From a bacterium (GTDB taxonomy: Bacteria; Eisenbacteria; RBG-16-71-46; CAIMUX01), in contig JAUIHP010000007.1 of the NCBI GenBank assembly GCA_030431975.1, positions 192,554-256,553 on the forward strand: a stretch of DNA of 64,000 nucleotides. The letters are read 5' to 3'. Below the pieces are notes generated by a model. That model was not told where the DNA came from. It did no database searches and was given only the letters and a program-made list of their open reading frames with translations. The position numbers and the translations under genes were made by a program. Of the stretch, positions 43,678 through 53,700 are shown piece by piece. Each line of letters begins with the position of its first letter. Positions within the stretch are counted from its first letter, which is position 1.

Positions 43678-45332
43678 GACGAACGCTCCGATCTTTTGCT
43701 CTTGGCAGCCTTTCGGGGCTTGCGGGAGGGACCCGACGAGCGGGCGGCTGTTGCCGACCCACCTGTGGTTGCCGACCCGCTGCTACGGCCGGTCGTTGCG
43801 GTCGTCTTCCTGCCCGCAACCTGGCGCGCTGTAGCCATGGAGCGGCTCGACTCGATTCGGCGAACGAAGTGGTCGATGATGCGGTCGTAGAGCTCATCGC
43901 CCATGACCTGATCCTCGTCGCCCGCTTCGAGGCTGGGGTTGTCATTGACCTCAATGACGAAGGACCGGTTCCCGCGTTGCTTCAAGTCGACACCGTAGAG
44001 TCCGTCTCCCATGAGCCGGGCCGCGCGCAGGGCATTCCTCATCACCGAGTCCGGAACCTGGTCGACGGGGAGTGCCTCCACCTTTCCGAACCTTTGCGCC
44101 GTGCCCTGCCACTGAATGATCTGCCAATGCTTGTGCGCCATGTAGTAGCGGCACGCGTAAAGGGGCTTTCCACCGAGAACACCAATTCTCCAGTCGAATT
44201 CGCTGGGTAGAAACTCCTGCGCGATCAGGAGGTCCGAGTCTTCATGCAGACGGCTCAGCACCTCCGCGAGTTCGGTCTCGTCCCCGACCTTGAAGACGCC
44301 TTGCGAGAACGAACTGTCCGGTTGCTTGACGATGACCGGGAAACCGAGACGTTCTGCGATCTCTCCCGCATTGCCGTCATGGACGACCATCGATCGGGGG
44401 GCCGGGATCTTGTGCCGCAACAGTGCTTCTGCCAGGAAGACCTTGTTCGTGCATCGGACGATCGATCCCGGATCGTCCACGACGACCATCCCGGCGGCTT
44501 CTGCCCGAACGGCGAAGCGATAGGTGTAGTGATCGACCTGAGTCGTCTCCCGAATGAAGAGACCGTCGAACTCCAGAAGTCGGCCTGCGTCGTTGGGCGT
44601 GATCCGTTCGACGCGAACCCGGGCCCGGTTGCCCGCGCGTTCGAACTTTCGGAGCGCCCGTTCGTCCGAAGGCGGATTGTCACTCTTCGGGTCGACGAGG
44701 ATCGCGAGGTCATAGCGATGGATGGCCCGCTTCGTCCGTCCTTCGGAACGGCTGCCCAGATGTTCCTGTACCGCTTTGACGAGGAAGGACCGGTGGGAGT
44801 CCGGGATCTCACTCGTCGGCACGGGGCGGAGCCAATCCATCCGCCACCGTCCGTCCAGCCGCTCGAAACGGGCACGCAGAAGCGGAGCTGGGTGGGCGTT
44901 GTAGAGTGCGAGCGCCAACCGTCCGTACCGTTGGGCGAGGTTCCGACCAAAGTAGATGCTGAGGATGAACTCGTCGCCCACGATCGACTTGAGCGCCGAC
45001 TGGATCAGCTTGTCCAATTCCAGCGACCGCAGCCTCAGGACCGACGGATTGCGTAGCTCCTGCACGGTTTGAATGCTTGGAAGAGGACGATGTCCCCGAG
45101 CCTCGGCCAGAAGGGACACGTAGTACCCCTGGCTTTGGTAGGAGTACGAGCGGCACAGGTTGTAGACCTTGGTCCGGCGCACGTAGCCGAAGTCCGGATC
45201 GGTCAGATACTGTTTGGCCGACACGACCTCGACGCCCGGCAGTTCGATGGGCCAGTTCTTCGGGTTGTTTACGACCAGCAAGGTCGTGCCCGGGGGATGA
45301 GGATGGCTTTGGGACTTCATTCGGAAGTTCAT
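43674..45332 (-). CDS. RimK-like ATP-grasp ligase with N-terminal RimK-associated domain
   Basis: 552 residues. The N-terminal ~200 residues (LLVVNNPKNWPIELPGVEVV, CRSYSYQSQGYYVSLLAEARGHRPLPS) form the domain preceding ATP-grasp in RimK-family proteins of this kind. The ATP-grasp core (~285-500) has GFPVIVKQPDSSFSQGVFKV (ATP-binding loop), LLIAQEFLPSEFDWRIGVLGG and FVIEVNDNPSLEAG (Mg-binding E-x-N). Such enzymes add glutamate or other amino acids to a peptide C-terminus. The last ~45 residues are a Thr/Ser/Gly/Lys-rich tail ending in basic clusters. Overlaps the C39 gene upstream and the GCS2 gene downstream by four bases each. Confidence 0.92.
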   Translation of the reverse strand: MNFRMKSQSHPHPPGTTLLVVNNPKNWPIELPGVEVVSAKQYLTDPDFGYVRRTKVYNLCRSYSYQSQGYYVSLLAEARGHRPLPSIQTVQELRNPSVLRLRSLELDKLIQSALKSIVGDEFILSIYFGRNLAQRYGRLALALYNAHPAPLLRARFERLDGRWRMDWLRPVPTSEIPDSHRSFLVKAVQEHLGSRSEGRTKRAIHRYDLAILVDPKSDNPPSDERALRKFERAGNRARVRVERITPNDAGRLLEFDGLFIRETTQVDHYTYRFAVRAEAAGMVVVDDPGSIVRCTNKVFLAEALLRHKIPAPRSMVVHDGNAGEIAERLGFPVIVKQPDSSFSQGVFKVGDETELAEVLSRLHEDSDLLIAQEFLPSEFDWRIGVLGGKPLYACRYYMAHKHWQIIQWQGTAQRFGKVEALPVDQVPDSVMRNALRAARLMGDGLYGVDLKQRGNRSFVIEVNDNPSLEAGDEDQVMGDELYDRIIDHFVRRIESSRSMATARQVAGRKTTATTGRSSGSATTGGSATAARSSGPSRKPRKAAKSKRSERSS

Positions 45333-46036
45333 TTCTCCGGTTCGAGGACGAGAAGGTTCGCGTCGTAGGTCAGAACACCCAGAAGAATGGCGCCCAGGAC
45401 CCGCTCGATCGAAACCGAGTAGACGTGTCCCGGGGCCATCGGATTGGACTCGAGGGGATCGGCGACCCGAACCTGTCTGCTCTTCGAGTCGTAACCGCAG
45501 AGGACGACGAAGTGGCCGACCGGCTCGCCGCGGACGTCGTCCGGTTCATCATCGGTCGGGCGCTCCCGAGCGCTGCCGTAGAGGAAGGTGGCGGAAAGCC
45601 CGGTCAGGACCGGATGTTTGGCCTCGAGGGCCTTTCGAATCGGCTCCTCCGTCGCCGCGGCAAAGCGCACCTGACCTCCGAGTTCCAGGAACTCCAGGTA
45701 GGCGTCGGTCGCCACTCGCAGTTTCTTCCGCCGTTTCGCTAAGCGTTGTGCCGCCAGCTTGACCGGAATGTCGACGACCGGCTCCGGATCGAACCAGGTC
45801 GGATCAAAGACCTGAATGTTGAGCGTGTGCAGCGTGGCTCGGAATCCCCGGCGAAGTGCGTGGATCCCAAGCTGAACGGCAAGGGTGCCCCCTCCGTCCA
45901 GCATCGGCACCTCGCGCAGGAGAGCTTCCTGCGAAACGGTCTCGCCGAAGTATCGGTAGACGGCATGAAGACACGACGGCCCGCACGTTACGTCGTTGGG
46001 CTGAGGAGTGATTTCGAACTGGAGAGAGATGTCCAC
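45329..46036 (-). CDS. C39-like papain-fold cysteine peptidase
   Basis: 235 residues. The C39-type catalytic pattern is complete: Gln12 (oxyanion), Cys18 (NDVTCGPSCLHAVY), His175 (GHFVVLCGYD) and Asp193 (VADP). In ABC exporters this fold cleaves double-glycine leaders, but here it stands alone without ABC or membrane segments, like those in RimK-associated neighbourhoods. It may trim a precursor peptide or act as a transamidase. It is the first gene of the overlapping run (its stop overlaps the ATP-grasp start) and follows the MFS gene by 103 bp. Confidence 0.9.
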   Translation of the reverse strand: MDISLQFEITPQPNDVTCGPSCLHAVYRYFGETVSQEALLREVPMLDGGGTLAVQLGIHALRRGFRATLHTLNIQVFDPTWFDPEPVVDIPVKLAAQRLAKRRKKLRVATDAYLEFLELGGQVRFAAATEEPIRKALEAKHPVLTGLSATFLYGSARERPTDDEPDDVRGEPVGHFVVLCGYDSKSRQVRVADPLESNPMAPGHVYSVSIERVLGAILLGVLTYDANLLVLEPEK

Positions 46037-46139
46037 CGGACGCTGTTGTCCTCTCGGCGACCAAAGCCGATCGGAATGAAGCTAGAACGAAACAGGCCGT
46101 CTCGGAAAGAGGATTCGTTCGAAAGAGACGACAGCGGGA

Positions 46140-47546
46140 TCAGTTTTCGGTTCGTCCGTCGGGAGCGTTCGAAGGACGGTTTTGCGGATGCAGGGAGTCC
46201 GGGCCGGGGCCGGCCGTATCGTCGGGGCCGTCTGTTTCGGCGGACGGCCAGATAGGACGAAGCATTCCGCCGGCCGTCGGTCGAACGGAGATCGTCCGGA
46301 AGCGCAGGTTCCGAGCCAGCGAGGACACCCGTCCCACGCGTCCCCAGCCCAGCCGCAACAGGAAGACGGCGACGACGAGCCGTGCAGCGGTCGAACCGAC
46401 GAACACCGTATAGAAGCCTTCCCGGGATTGCGGGATCCACGTCAGCGCCAGCGCGCCGATCGACGAGCCCAGCAGGACGGCGACCGTATGGATGAAGTTG
46501 TAGGAACTCAGCAGGCTCGTCCGCTCTTTCTCTTTGATCGTCTCGAAGAGCATGAGGAAGGCGGCGAGGTCGTACGCTGCCCACGCCGTTCCGGAAAGAA
46601 ACTCCAGCCCGAGCATGTAGCCGTAGTGGTCACTGACTGCCCAGAGTCCGGCTACCGGCACGATGGCCGCAGCTCCGTACCGAAGAAGTTGAGCCGAACC
46701 GATTCGGTTGGCGACGCGTCCGAGCCAGGAGAGAGCGATGATCTTGGCCAGAAACGCCGTTCCCACCAGGCCGACGTACCGCGGGTAGTCGAGTTCCAGC
46801 TCTTTCAGAAAGTAGGGAGTGAAGAAGGGACTCCCGATGTTGACGGAAGCCGTCATGGCCGCAAGGAAAAGGAGGAAGCGACCGTCCGTTCCCCGGCGGA
46901 GACGACCGAAGATCTCCTTTATTCCGACGATCTTCTCGTTCGTGGGCGGCTCCGGTTCCGGATGACGGATGAGAAGAAGGGTGGAGGCTGCTCGAGCCAA
47001 GGCCGCGACTCCGAAGAGAAAGACAAAGCCGATCAGCGGCGACTCCAACTTTTCCCACGCATGGAGGACAGCCGCCCCGGAAAACAGTGCTGCTGCAGTG
47101 CCGAGTTGTGTTGCCAGAGAGCGGCGAGCAAAGAAGGCGGCCCGGACCCGTTTCGGAATCAACGTCCCGACCCACGGGTTCCAAGCGGGCCCGGCAGCCA
47201 TGCCGGCCGACCAGTAGAGCGTTGCGACCGCGAAAAGGGCCCACAACGAGCGGGATCCCAACAATCCCAGGACGATCAATGGGACGAAGCTCGCGGCCTG
47301 AACGGCAGCGCAAAGAACCACCCACTTCTTTCGCGAGCCCAACCGACGAACGCCCGCCGGCGTCAGAAGCTGAAGCGCGCCCCCGGCCAGCATCGGCCAG
47401 GTCGTAAGAAGTCCGGTCCCGACGCTTCCCCAACCCAGGGCAATGGCAAACGCTCCCAGGTAGGCTTCGCCTGTCCCCACCATGAGGCTCCAAGCGACAC
47501 CCTCCCGATGGATGAGCTGAAGATTCCCCCGCCTTTCATTGGCCAC
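46140..47546 (-). CDS. Major facilitator superfamily transporter
   Basis: About 468 residues with twelve hydrophobic segments; loop 2-3 has GVRRLGSRKKW, the G-x-x-x-D/R-R-x-G-R-R/K type motif of MFS, and the central cytoplasmic loop carries PEPEPPTNEKIVGIKEIFGRLRRG. A GTG at 47546, preceded by GGGAGC, opens the soluble N-terminus; upstream ATG at 47624 is possible. The C-terminal ~50 residues are a polar, Pro-rich tail. Lying directly upstream of the amidoligase run on the same strand, it may export its product or import a precursor; the 103-bp gap leaves co-transcription open. Confidence 0.85.
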   Translation of the reverse strand: MANERRGNLQLIHREGVAWSLMVGTGEAYLGAFAIALGWGSVGTGLLTTWPMLAGGALQLLTPAGVRRLGSRKKWVVLCAAVQAASFVPLIVLGLLGSRSLWALFAVATLYWSAGMAAGPAWNPWVGTLIPKRVRAAFFARRSLATQLGTAAALFSGAAVLHAWEKLESPLIGFVFLFGVAALARAASTLLLIRHPEPEPPTNEKIVGIKEIFGRLRRGTDGRFLLFLAAMTASVNIGSPFFTPYFLKELELDYPRYVGLVGTAFLAKIIALSWLGRVANRIGSAQLLRYGAAAIVPVAGLWAVSDHYGYMLGLEFLSGTAWAAYDLAAFLMLFETIKEKERTSLLSSYNFIHTVAVLLGSSIGALALTWIPQSREGFYTVFVGSTAARLVVAVFLLRLGWGRVGRVSSLARNLRFRTISVRPTAGGMLRPIWPSAETDGPDDTAGPGPDSLHPQNRPSNAPDGRTEN

Positions 47547-47618
47547 CGCTCCCAACCCACATCCCCCAAGACCATCCGGTAGAAACAATCTGTATGCTCG
47601 TACGTTCCCAACGATAAA

Positions 47619-47637
47619 GGGCACCCATAGGGTGCCC
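47619..47637. repeat. Hairpin GGGCACCC-ATA-GGGTGCCC
   Basis: A perfect 8-bp stem with a 3-base loop in the gap between the divergent MFS gene and the secreted WG-KR protein gene. The sequence following it (CCCGCTCAGTGTCACGAGG) resembles repeats on the other side of that gene, so it may be one end of a repeat-flanked cassette. Confidence 0.6.
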
Positions 47638-47710
47638 GCTCAGTGTCACGAGGGGAAGGTGAATCGCCCCGGGTTTGCCGGAGACTCCAATCTTTGGGAG
47701 GATGGTGTTC

Positions 47711-48553
47711 ATGGGAACTCGAAAAGATAGTCGCCGGAAGTCCGTGAGCGGGCCGTCCGGATGTTGCTGGAGCACAGGATTGAGTACGACTTCCGTCAGC
47801 ATCCTCGTTTGGACTTTGGGATCCCTTGCCGCTGGGGAAGCCTCCGGAGGTGTCAATAGCAATGGAACACTTGTCCTGGCGGACTTGGATCGAATGGGGT
47901 CGTGCAACGAGGATCCCTGCCTGAGAAACGAGGTGTGTTTTGATTTTCCAGAGTCATGCGACGAGGTTAGTGCCCAAATAGAGAAGTCCCGCTTCAGTGT
48001 CTGGGCGGGGGTTTACGCGGCGTTTCCAGCTGATGCCTCACCGGTCCTTTATCGCCTATCGTTCGGCTTGGAGTATGACGAAGCGAACGTCTTCGTGGCG
48101 AACACCGCCGCCTGCGGTTCCTCCACTGACGACCCGAATTGGCCTAGTTCAGGCTCGGGGACTGTCGTCACATTGTCAGAGCCGGAAACGGATCGTTTCA
48201 TACTGACCAGCTGGATCGTTGCGTACGAGTACTACGGAGTCCCGAGTGCCCTTTCGCTGGTTCCGCATCCAGGGCTGGGTGCTACCTTTTACGACGACTC
48301 CGTACCACCGGTCGAAGACTCCATAGTTGCACTTGGCAGTTTCGGTTTCTCAGGCACCGACGGTTACGTCCCTTGCCCGGACGAACTTGGCGCGTGCTGC
48401 TTTCCGACAGAGTGCCTTCTGTCGCAAGACGCTGAGTGCGACGCGGCTGGCGGCAGCTTTCTGGGCGACGGGACTTCATGTGAGCCCGACCCGTGCCAGG
48501 CCACACCTGTAATCGGGTCTTCCTGGGGCGCGCTCAAACGCACCTTCCGGTAG
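47711..48553 (+). CDS. Secreted Cys-rich protein with WG-KR C-terminal tail
   Basis: 280 residues. The ATG at 47711, nine bases after GGGAGG, gives a basic N-region and a hydrophobic segment (LSTTSVSILVWTLGSLAAG) as signal peptide. The body is beta-rich with several Cys pairs (CNEDPCLRNEVC), and near the end a C-C-F-P-x-E-C...C...GG-x-F-x-G-D-G-x-x-C-x-P-D-P-C module as found in surface proteins of uncultivated bacteria. It ends in SWGALKRTFR, matching the end of the lamin-tail protein at 5857-6918. No enzymatic motif. The gene is flanked by related short repeats. Confidence 0.72.
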   Translation: MGTRKDSRRKSVSGPSGCCWSTGLSTTSVSILVWTLGSLAAGEASGGVNSNGTLVLADLDRMGSCNEDPCLRNEVCFDFPESCDEVSAQIEKSRFSVWAGVYAAFPADASPVLYRLSFGLEYDEANVFVANTAACGSSTDDPNWPSSGSGTVVTLSEPETDRFILTSWIVAYEYYGVPSALSLVPHPGLGATFYDDSVPPVEDSIVALGSFGFSGTDGYVPCPDELGACCFPTECLLSQDAECDAAGGSFLGDGTSCEPDPCQATPVIGSSWGALKRTFR

Positions 48554-48582
48554 CAGGACTGGGCCGCACAGCGGCACCCGTC

Positions 48583-48735
48583 TCTCCGTGACGAGGCCGC
48601 GAAAGCGGCGAGTCCAAGGCAAACCCTCACGACCGCAACGAAAAACGGGCGCCCCTTGGGGTGCCCGTTTTCTCCGTGACGAGGCCGCGAATGCGGCGAG
48701 TCTAAATCAAAACAGAAGCCGCGAAAGCGGCGAGT
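48583..48735. repeat. Three copies of a GCCGC-GAA-GCGGC repeat
   Basis: Copies at 48583-48614 and 48671-48702 share TCTCCGTGACGAGG then a GCCGCGAA(A/T)GCGGCGAGTC hairpin; a shorter copy is at 48715-48735. They lie between two convergent genes around a terminator. Confidence 0.7.
48641..48671. terminator. Bidirectional rho-independent terminator
   Basis: A GC-rich stem (ACGGGCGCCCC / GGGGTGCCCGT) with A-tract before and T-tract after, so both strands read as hairpin plus T-run. It separates the convergent WG-KR protein and sugar dehydrogenase genes. Confidence 0.8.
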
Positions 48736-48740
48736 CTAAA

Positions 48741-50309
48741 CTAACGAATAAATCCGACCTTCTTCGTCGCGTGCTGGTTGTCACTGACCGCGCTCAGGAA
48801 GTAAACACCCGACGGAGCAAGTTCTCCGTTGTCGAGCTTGCCGGTCCAGACGTACTCAACCCGGTCGCCGTTGCGGAAGCCGCCCTCGAGGTCGCGAACG
48901 GCACGGCCGTTGGCGTCGAGGATCTGCACGGTGACCTGGGTGTTGGCGTCCGCCAGCTCCGTCAAGCGAACCGAGAACTGCAGCGGCCGTGCCGCGCTGA
49001 ACGGATTGCTCGAGTCGAGGGCGACGGAGATGCCGGCCAGCGGGCCGAGGTCGACGTCGCCGGTATCTGCCGGGTCGCCGACGATCTTGAAGACCTCGCC
49101 GGAGCCCGTAGCGCCCCGGTCGACGATCAGTATCTCTCCGTTTGGACCCTCGCCGAAGCTGGATATTGTGCGGACATCGAAGCCCTCTTGGCTAGGTGTT
49201 AGATCATCGCTGACTTCGGTCACCACGACACTTCCGCCGTCGCCGTCGTGCTCAAGCAACCAGATATTCTCAGGGATCACGAAGTCGGCAAAAATGTACT
49301 TTCCGAACGTGTCACCTACCAGCGGGTCGCGGGAAACGTAACCGCCGCTGACGGAAAAGCCCCCGGACGAGTTGTGCGGATAGACGTGGATCGGGTAAGT
49401 CAGACTGCCGTCGTCACAGCCGCTCGATGGGTTGTAGCAGTCGTCGCCTTCCATGCGGCGCCAGCCGTAGTTGAGGCCGCCGGCGTTTCCTTCCTTCTCG
49501 AAGTCGATCTCTTCCCAGGCGTTCTGACCGACGTCGGCGATCCAGAAGTCGCCGTTGGCGCGGTCGAAGCTGCAACGCCAGGCGTTACGAATTCCATACG
49601 CCCAGATCTCGTCGAGGAAACCGTCTCCGGCTCCGACGAACGGGTTGTCGGACGGAATGGAGTAGGGCGAGCCGCTGTCGACATCGATGCGGAGGATCTT
49701 GCCGAGAAGCGTGTTTCCGTTCTGGGCGCGATTGCCCGGATCGCCGGCCGATCCACCGTCACCGAGAGAGATGTAGAGGTAGCCGTCATTGGGGTTGAAG
49801 CCGATCCAACCACCGTTGTGGTTCGAGAACGGCTGGTTGACGTCGAGGATGAACTCCTCGCTGTCCTTGTCACCGAGAAGAGGATCTCCGCTATCAATGG
49901 TGAAGCGGGAGATCTGGGTGTCGCTCGAGTTGTCGCTGTAGTGGACGAAGAACTCGCCGTTGTTGATGAAGTCCGGATGGAGCGCGAAGCCGAGGAGTCC
50001 TCGCTCGTCATTTCCGTTTCCGGTGATGACCCGATCCTGGATGTCCATGAACGGAGTCGCCTGCAGCGTCCCGTTGAGCATCACCTTGATGACGCCGGGC
50101 TGCTCACAGATGTAGATGATCTCGCCGACACCCGGATAGTTGATGCCGGTTGCGTATGCGGCGCGGGTCAGGCCGGATGCGATCCGGACGGTGCTGAATG
50201 CGGAGTCGGACTGGCTCGGCGAACCGACGAGCAGTGCGACAGAAAGCGCAAGGGTCCAGAACACGCCGACGAGACGAACTCGGGCGCCGGAAGCAGCGCG
50301 TGGAAGCAT
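48741..50309 (-). CDS. Secreted PQQ-dependent sugar dehydrogenase-fold protein with FlgD-type C-terminus
   Basis: 522 residues. The ATG at 50309 follows GGAGG and opens a signal peptide (LVGVFWTLALSVALLVGSPSQS). Residues ~40-395 form the six-bladed glucose/sorbosone dehydrogenase propeller: NDERGLLGFALHPDF, NHNGGWIGFNPNDGYLYISLGDGG, LGKILRIDVD, WAYGIRNAWRCSFDR, ADVGQNAWEEID. These include the His and Arg positions that contact the PQQ cofactor. The enzyme would oxidise sugars outside the cell if PQQ is available; many homologues have no known activity. The last ~85 residues are a FlgD-like sorting domain (QILDANGRAVRDL, VWTGKLDNGE, PSGVYFLSAV). Confidence 0.9.
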   Translation of the reverse strand: MLPRAASGARVRLVGVFWTLALSVALLVGSPSQSDSAFSTVRIASGLTRAAYATGINYPGVGEIIYICEQPGVIKVMLNGTLQATPFMDIQDRVITGNGNDERGLLGFALHPDFINNGEFFVHYSDNSSDTQISRFTIDSGDPLLGDKDSEEFILDVNQPFSNHNGGWIGFNPNDGYLYISLGDGGSAGDPGNRAQNGNTLLGKILRIDVDSGSPYSIPSDNPFVGAGDGFLDEIWAYGIRNAWRCSFDRANGDFWIADVGQNAWEEIDFEKEGNAGGLNYGWRRMEGDDCYNPSSGCDDGSLTYPIHVYPHNSSGGFSVSGGYVSRDPLVGDTFGKYIFADFVIPENIWLLEHDGDGGSVVVTEVSDDLTPSQEGFDVRTISSFGEGPNGEILIVDRGATGSGEVFKIVGDPADTGDVDLGPLAGISVALDSSNPFSAARPLQFSVRLTELADANTQVTVQILDANGRAVRDLEGGFRNGDRVEYVWTGKLDNGELAPSGVYFLSAVSDNQHATKKVGFIR

Positions 50310-50769
50310 GAGTGGTGAACCTCCTAGGGAAGTGGCTTTTCTGCGTATGGGTGAGCCCCATAAGAGGATATCACAGAGAGCCTTCGGTCCCGAGTAACAC
50401 TCTGAAACACCTTCGCGGCTATTGCTCCGACCAGGAATCTGCCGAAAAGCGATCGTGTGTTCGCGTTGTCCTGGGCGTGTCCGGTCCGTTTTTGATCGCG
50501 GATACACCGCAGGACTCGGCGTTTGGCTGGATCTTGGCCTGCGGGATGCTGCTTTCCCGACGGGCTCCGAAGTCCCTCGGCGACCTCCATTGAGAGGCGC
50601 TGTTGAGAAGCTCCACAAAGAGCCTCTCTCTCGGACTTCGCTGGCCGGACGTGTCGGGCTTCCGGTGCGGCTGCAACTCGCGAACTCATGCTATCGTAAC
50701 CTCAGCCGGTAAGGCCTCCGCCGGGGCCAGGACGACCCATGCCCGATGGTCCGACTCAGGAGAAATCCC
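50310..50769. other. Gap of about 460 bp between divergent secreted-protein genes
   Basis: No gene recognised. It contains an imperfect hairpin (GAGAGGC at 50592-50598 with GCCTCTC at 50622-50628) that could sit in the leader of the large peptidase gene. Otherwise nothing seen. Confidence 0.4.
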
Positions 50770-53700
50770 ATGACGAACCGGTCCTTAACGGTAGGCGTTC
50801 CGCCTGTCCGTTCCCTCTCCCTGTTCCCGATTCTCATCTTCCTGCCGATGCTGTTTGCGATCTCCTGGTTCGCGAATGTGTCGCCGACGACGGCGGCGGT
50901 CGGCCACGATCACTCCGATCCGTTTGAGGTCGAAGGCCCGCAGCTGGCCGAGCCGACCCGATGGAATCTTCCGGCGGGTGCGCCGGGACTGGCTCCGGAG
51001 CCGGCCCGACTGCGTGAGATTCGCGAAAGCGCATCGGAACTGGGCGTTGCGAATCGCGCCCTGCCAATGCACCGCATGGTTTCTTTGGGGCTGTCCCGAA
51101 ACGAAGCCCTTTCGGATCCGGATGCGGCCTCGCGGGGACTTGCAACGAGTCACCCGGCCCTTGTCGGTGTTGCCGAACGGGACATGGAGCTCGCGGCCGT
51201 CAAGTCGGCACGTCACATGACCTACGTGCACTACCGCCAGCTCGAAAGCGGCTATCCCGTTTTCGGTAGCCGGATTCTCTTTCAGTGGGACGACGCGGCC
51301 CGCCTTCGTCTGACGGGGTCGGATGTTTTCCAATCCACGCTCGAAGGAAACCCGACGAGTCTCCGAAGTCCCGAATGGATGCCTTTGGCCGACGCTCGGA
51401 TCGGTGCGTTGGAAGGGATGCCGGCGGATCTCGAAGTGACCGAGTGGGAGCATGCGGAAAAGGGTTGGTTGCCCTTGGACTCCTCGGCCGATGCCGGCTT
51501 CGACTTGGTTCCGGTTTGGAACATCCGCTTCCGGACCGAGACGCCTCCCGGTTGGTATGACGCTATGGTCGAGGCCGAGACCGGGTCTTTGATTTCCCGA
51601 GTCAATCGTGTCGTCTTCGAGCAATTCGATGCGCGGATCAGCGGGCTGATCGAGCCGAACACGATCGGCGACTTCGTGGAGGAACACGGTTTTCAGGAAG
51701 CCTTCGCCAAGATCTCCGGACCGGGCGGCACGTTCAACCTGGTCACCGACCGCGAGGGAAACCTCTCGGCCGACGTCCCCGCCGGCAACTACACGCTGGA
51801 GACCGCCCTTTCCGGTGCGCGGATCGTCGTGCGCGATGCTTCCGGTGGACTCGGCGAAGATCAGCTCTTCACGCCTGAAGCCTCAATGAACGTTTCCGTG
51901 CCTGCCGATGCCGGAGATCCTGATGCCAACCATCTGTTGTGGGACGGCGCCACGAGCATCGAAAGCCATCGCGACGCCTACTACCACGGCAACTTGGCCT
52001 ACGCCGCGGTTCGCGCGATCGACGATACGCCGGGCATCTCTGAACTCGATCAGCCGATGCAGACCGTAGTGGAGGACGTTTCAGGGCAGTGCAATGCCTA
52101 CTGGAACGGTACGAAGATGAACTTCTATGCCGCGGGCGGTGGGTGCGCGGCGACGGCTCGAATCGCCGACGTCGTTTACCACGAGTACGGCCATGCGGTG
52201 ACGCAGTTCACCTATGAGCCGTTCTTCGCCCCACTCGACATGCACGAGGGCTTCAGTGACTACCTGGCCGCGACGATGCGGGACGATCCGCTCATCGGTC
52301 GTGGATTCCGCGGACCGGGAACGTCCATTCGTGACCTCGAAGAACATCTTGTTTATCCCGACGATGTCGATTCCGACCCGCACAGGACGGGACTCATCAT
52401 TGCCGGCGCTCTTTGGGATCTTCGTAAGGAGATCGGCAAGGAGAAGACGGACGAGCTGTGGCACTTCGCGCGCTACGCTGGGGCCATTACGTTCGACGAC
52501 TTTCTCATCGACATGTTGGTGCTCGATGACACCGACGCCGATCTCTCCAACGGGACTCCGAACATGGACGCGATCGTGCGGAACTTCCGTGACCACGGCA
52601 TCGGTGACTACGCGGTGGCCCTTTCGTTCTACGAACTTCCCGATGTCGAGGACCCGGGAACGACGCTTCGCGTTGCGACTCGCGTCTGGTCGCTGCTTCC
52701 GGTCCAGGCCTCCGGTTCGGCCTTTTTCTACAGCGTGGGCCAAGCCGACAACTTCGTTCGTGCCGACCTGCAGCAGGGTGTAGCCGGGGAGTGGTTCGCC
52801 GATATCCCGTCTCCGCCCGACGGGTCGACGGTCTACTACTACTGGACGGTGGCCAACAATGCCGGGGACGTCACGATCGTCCCGGACAACGCTCCGGCCA
52901 ACGCACTGTCTTTCTTTGTCGGAGAGGACCTCGTCGCCCCCTCCATCTCACATTTCGAGCCGACAGCTTTGGCCAACGATGCCAAGCGCCTTTACCTGCG
53001 GGCGGAAGTGGAGGACAACTCCCAGCAGCTGACTTCGGTCAACGTCGAGTACTCCGTTCCCGGCGGACCAGAAGGAATCGTTCCGATGGAACGCCTCGGC
53101 GACGGAAACACCTACGGGGTTACGATCGACCTCGGTGACGGTGGCCTGGCTGGTGACATCCGTTACAGCATCGTGGCCACGGACCGATCTGCCGCAGCGA
53201 ACACGACCTCCTATCCTGCCGACGGAAGCGTCGAGCTTTCGGTTCGCCAGGGTTGGTGGACCGACTTGGAAGACGACGACGCGGGAATGCGGTGGACCAA
53301 CGATTGGCAGTGGGGCGAGACGTTCGTCGGATCCTGGAGCGGTTCGAAGGTGTGGGGGACCCAGCTCGACGGACGTTACAGCGACTCCTCGACGTCGTCC
53401 CTCACCTGGGGGCCGTTCGATCTGCGCACGTTCGACCGGGCCCGGTTACAGTTCCATCACATCTACCGCTTCGAACGCGCCTTCGATGGCGGTCTCATCG
53501 AGATCAAGGAAGTCGGTGGAGACCGCTGGTCACCGATCGACCCGGCCGGCGGTTACCCCGGGAACGTCGTTGCGCTCAATCGCGACGGATTCACCGACGT
53601 CCTCGATGATTGGGAAGAAGTGGTCGTTCCGCTGGACTCCTGGTTGGGCAAGGAAATCGAAGTTCGGTTCCGCATGGCCTCGGATGTTTTCGTTTCCGAC

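Noticed and set aside
46182-47582. A 466-codon plus-strand frame opposite the MFS transporter
   Set aside because: Its product is a highly charged, hydrophilic mirror of a hydrophobic transporter; not coding.
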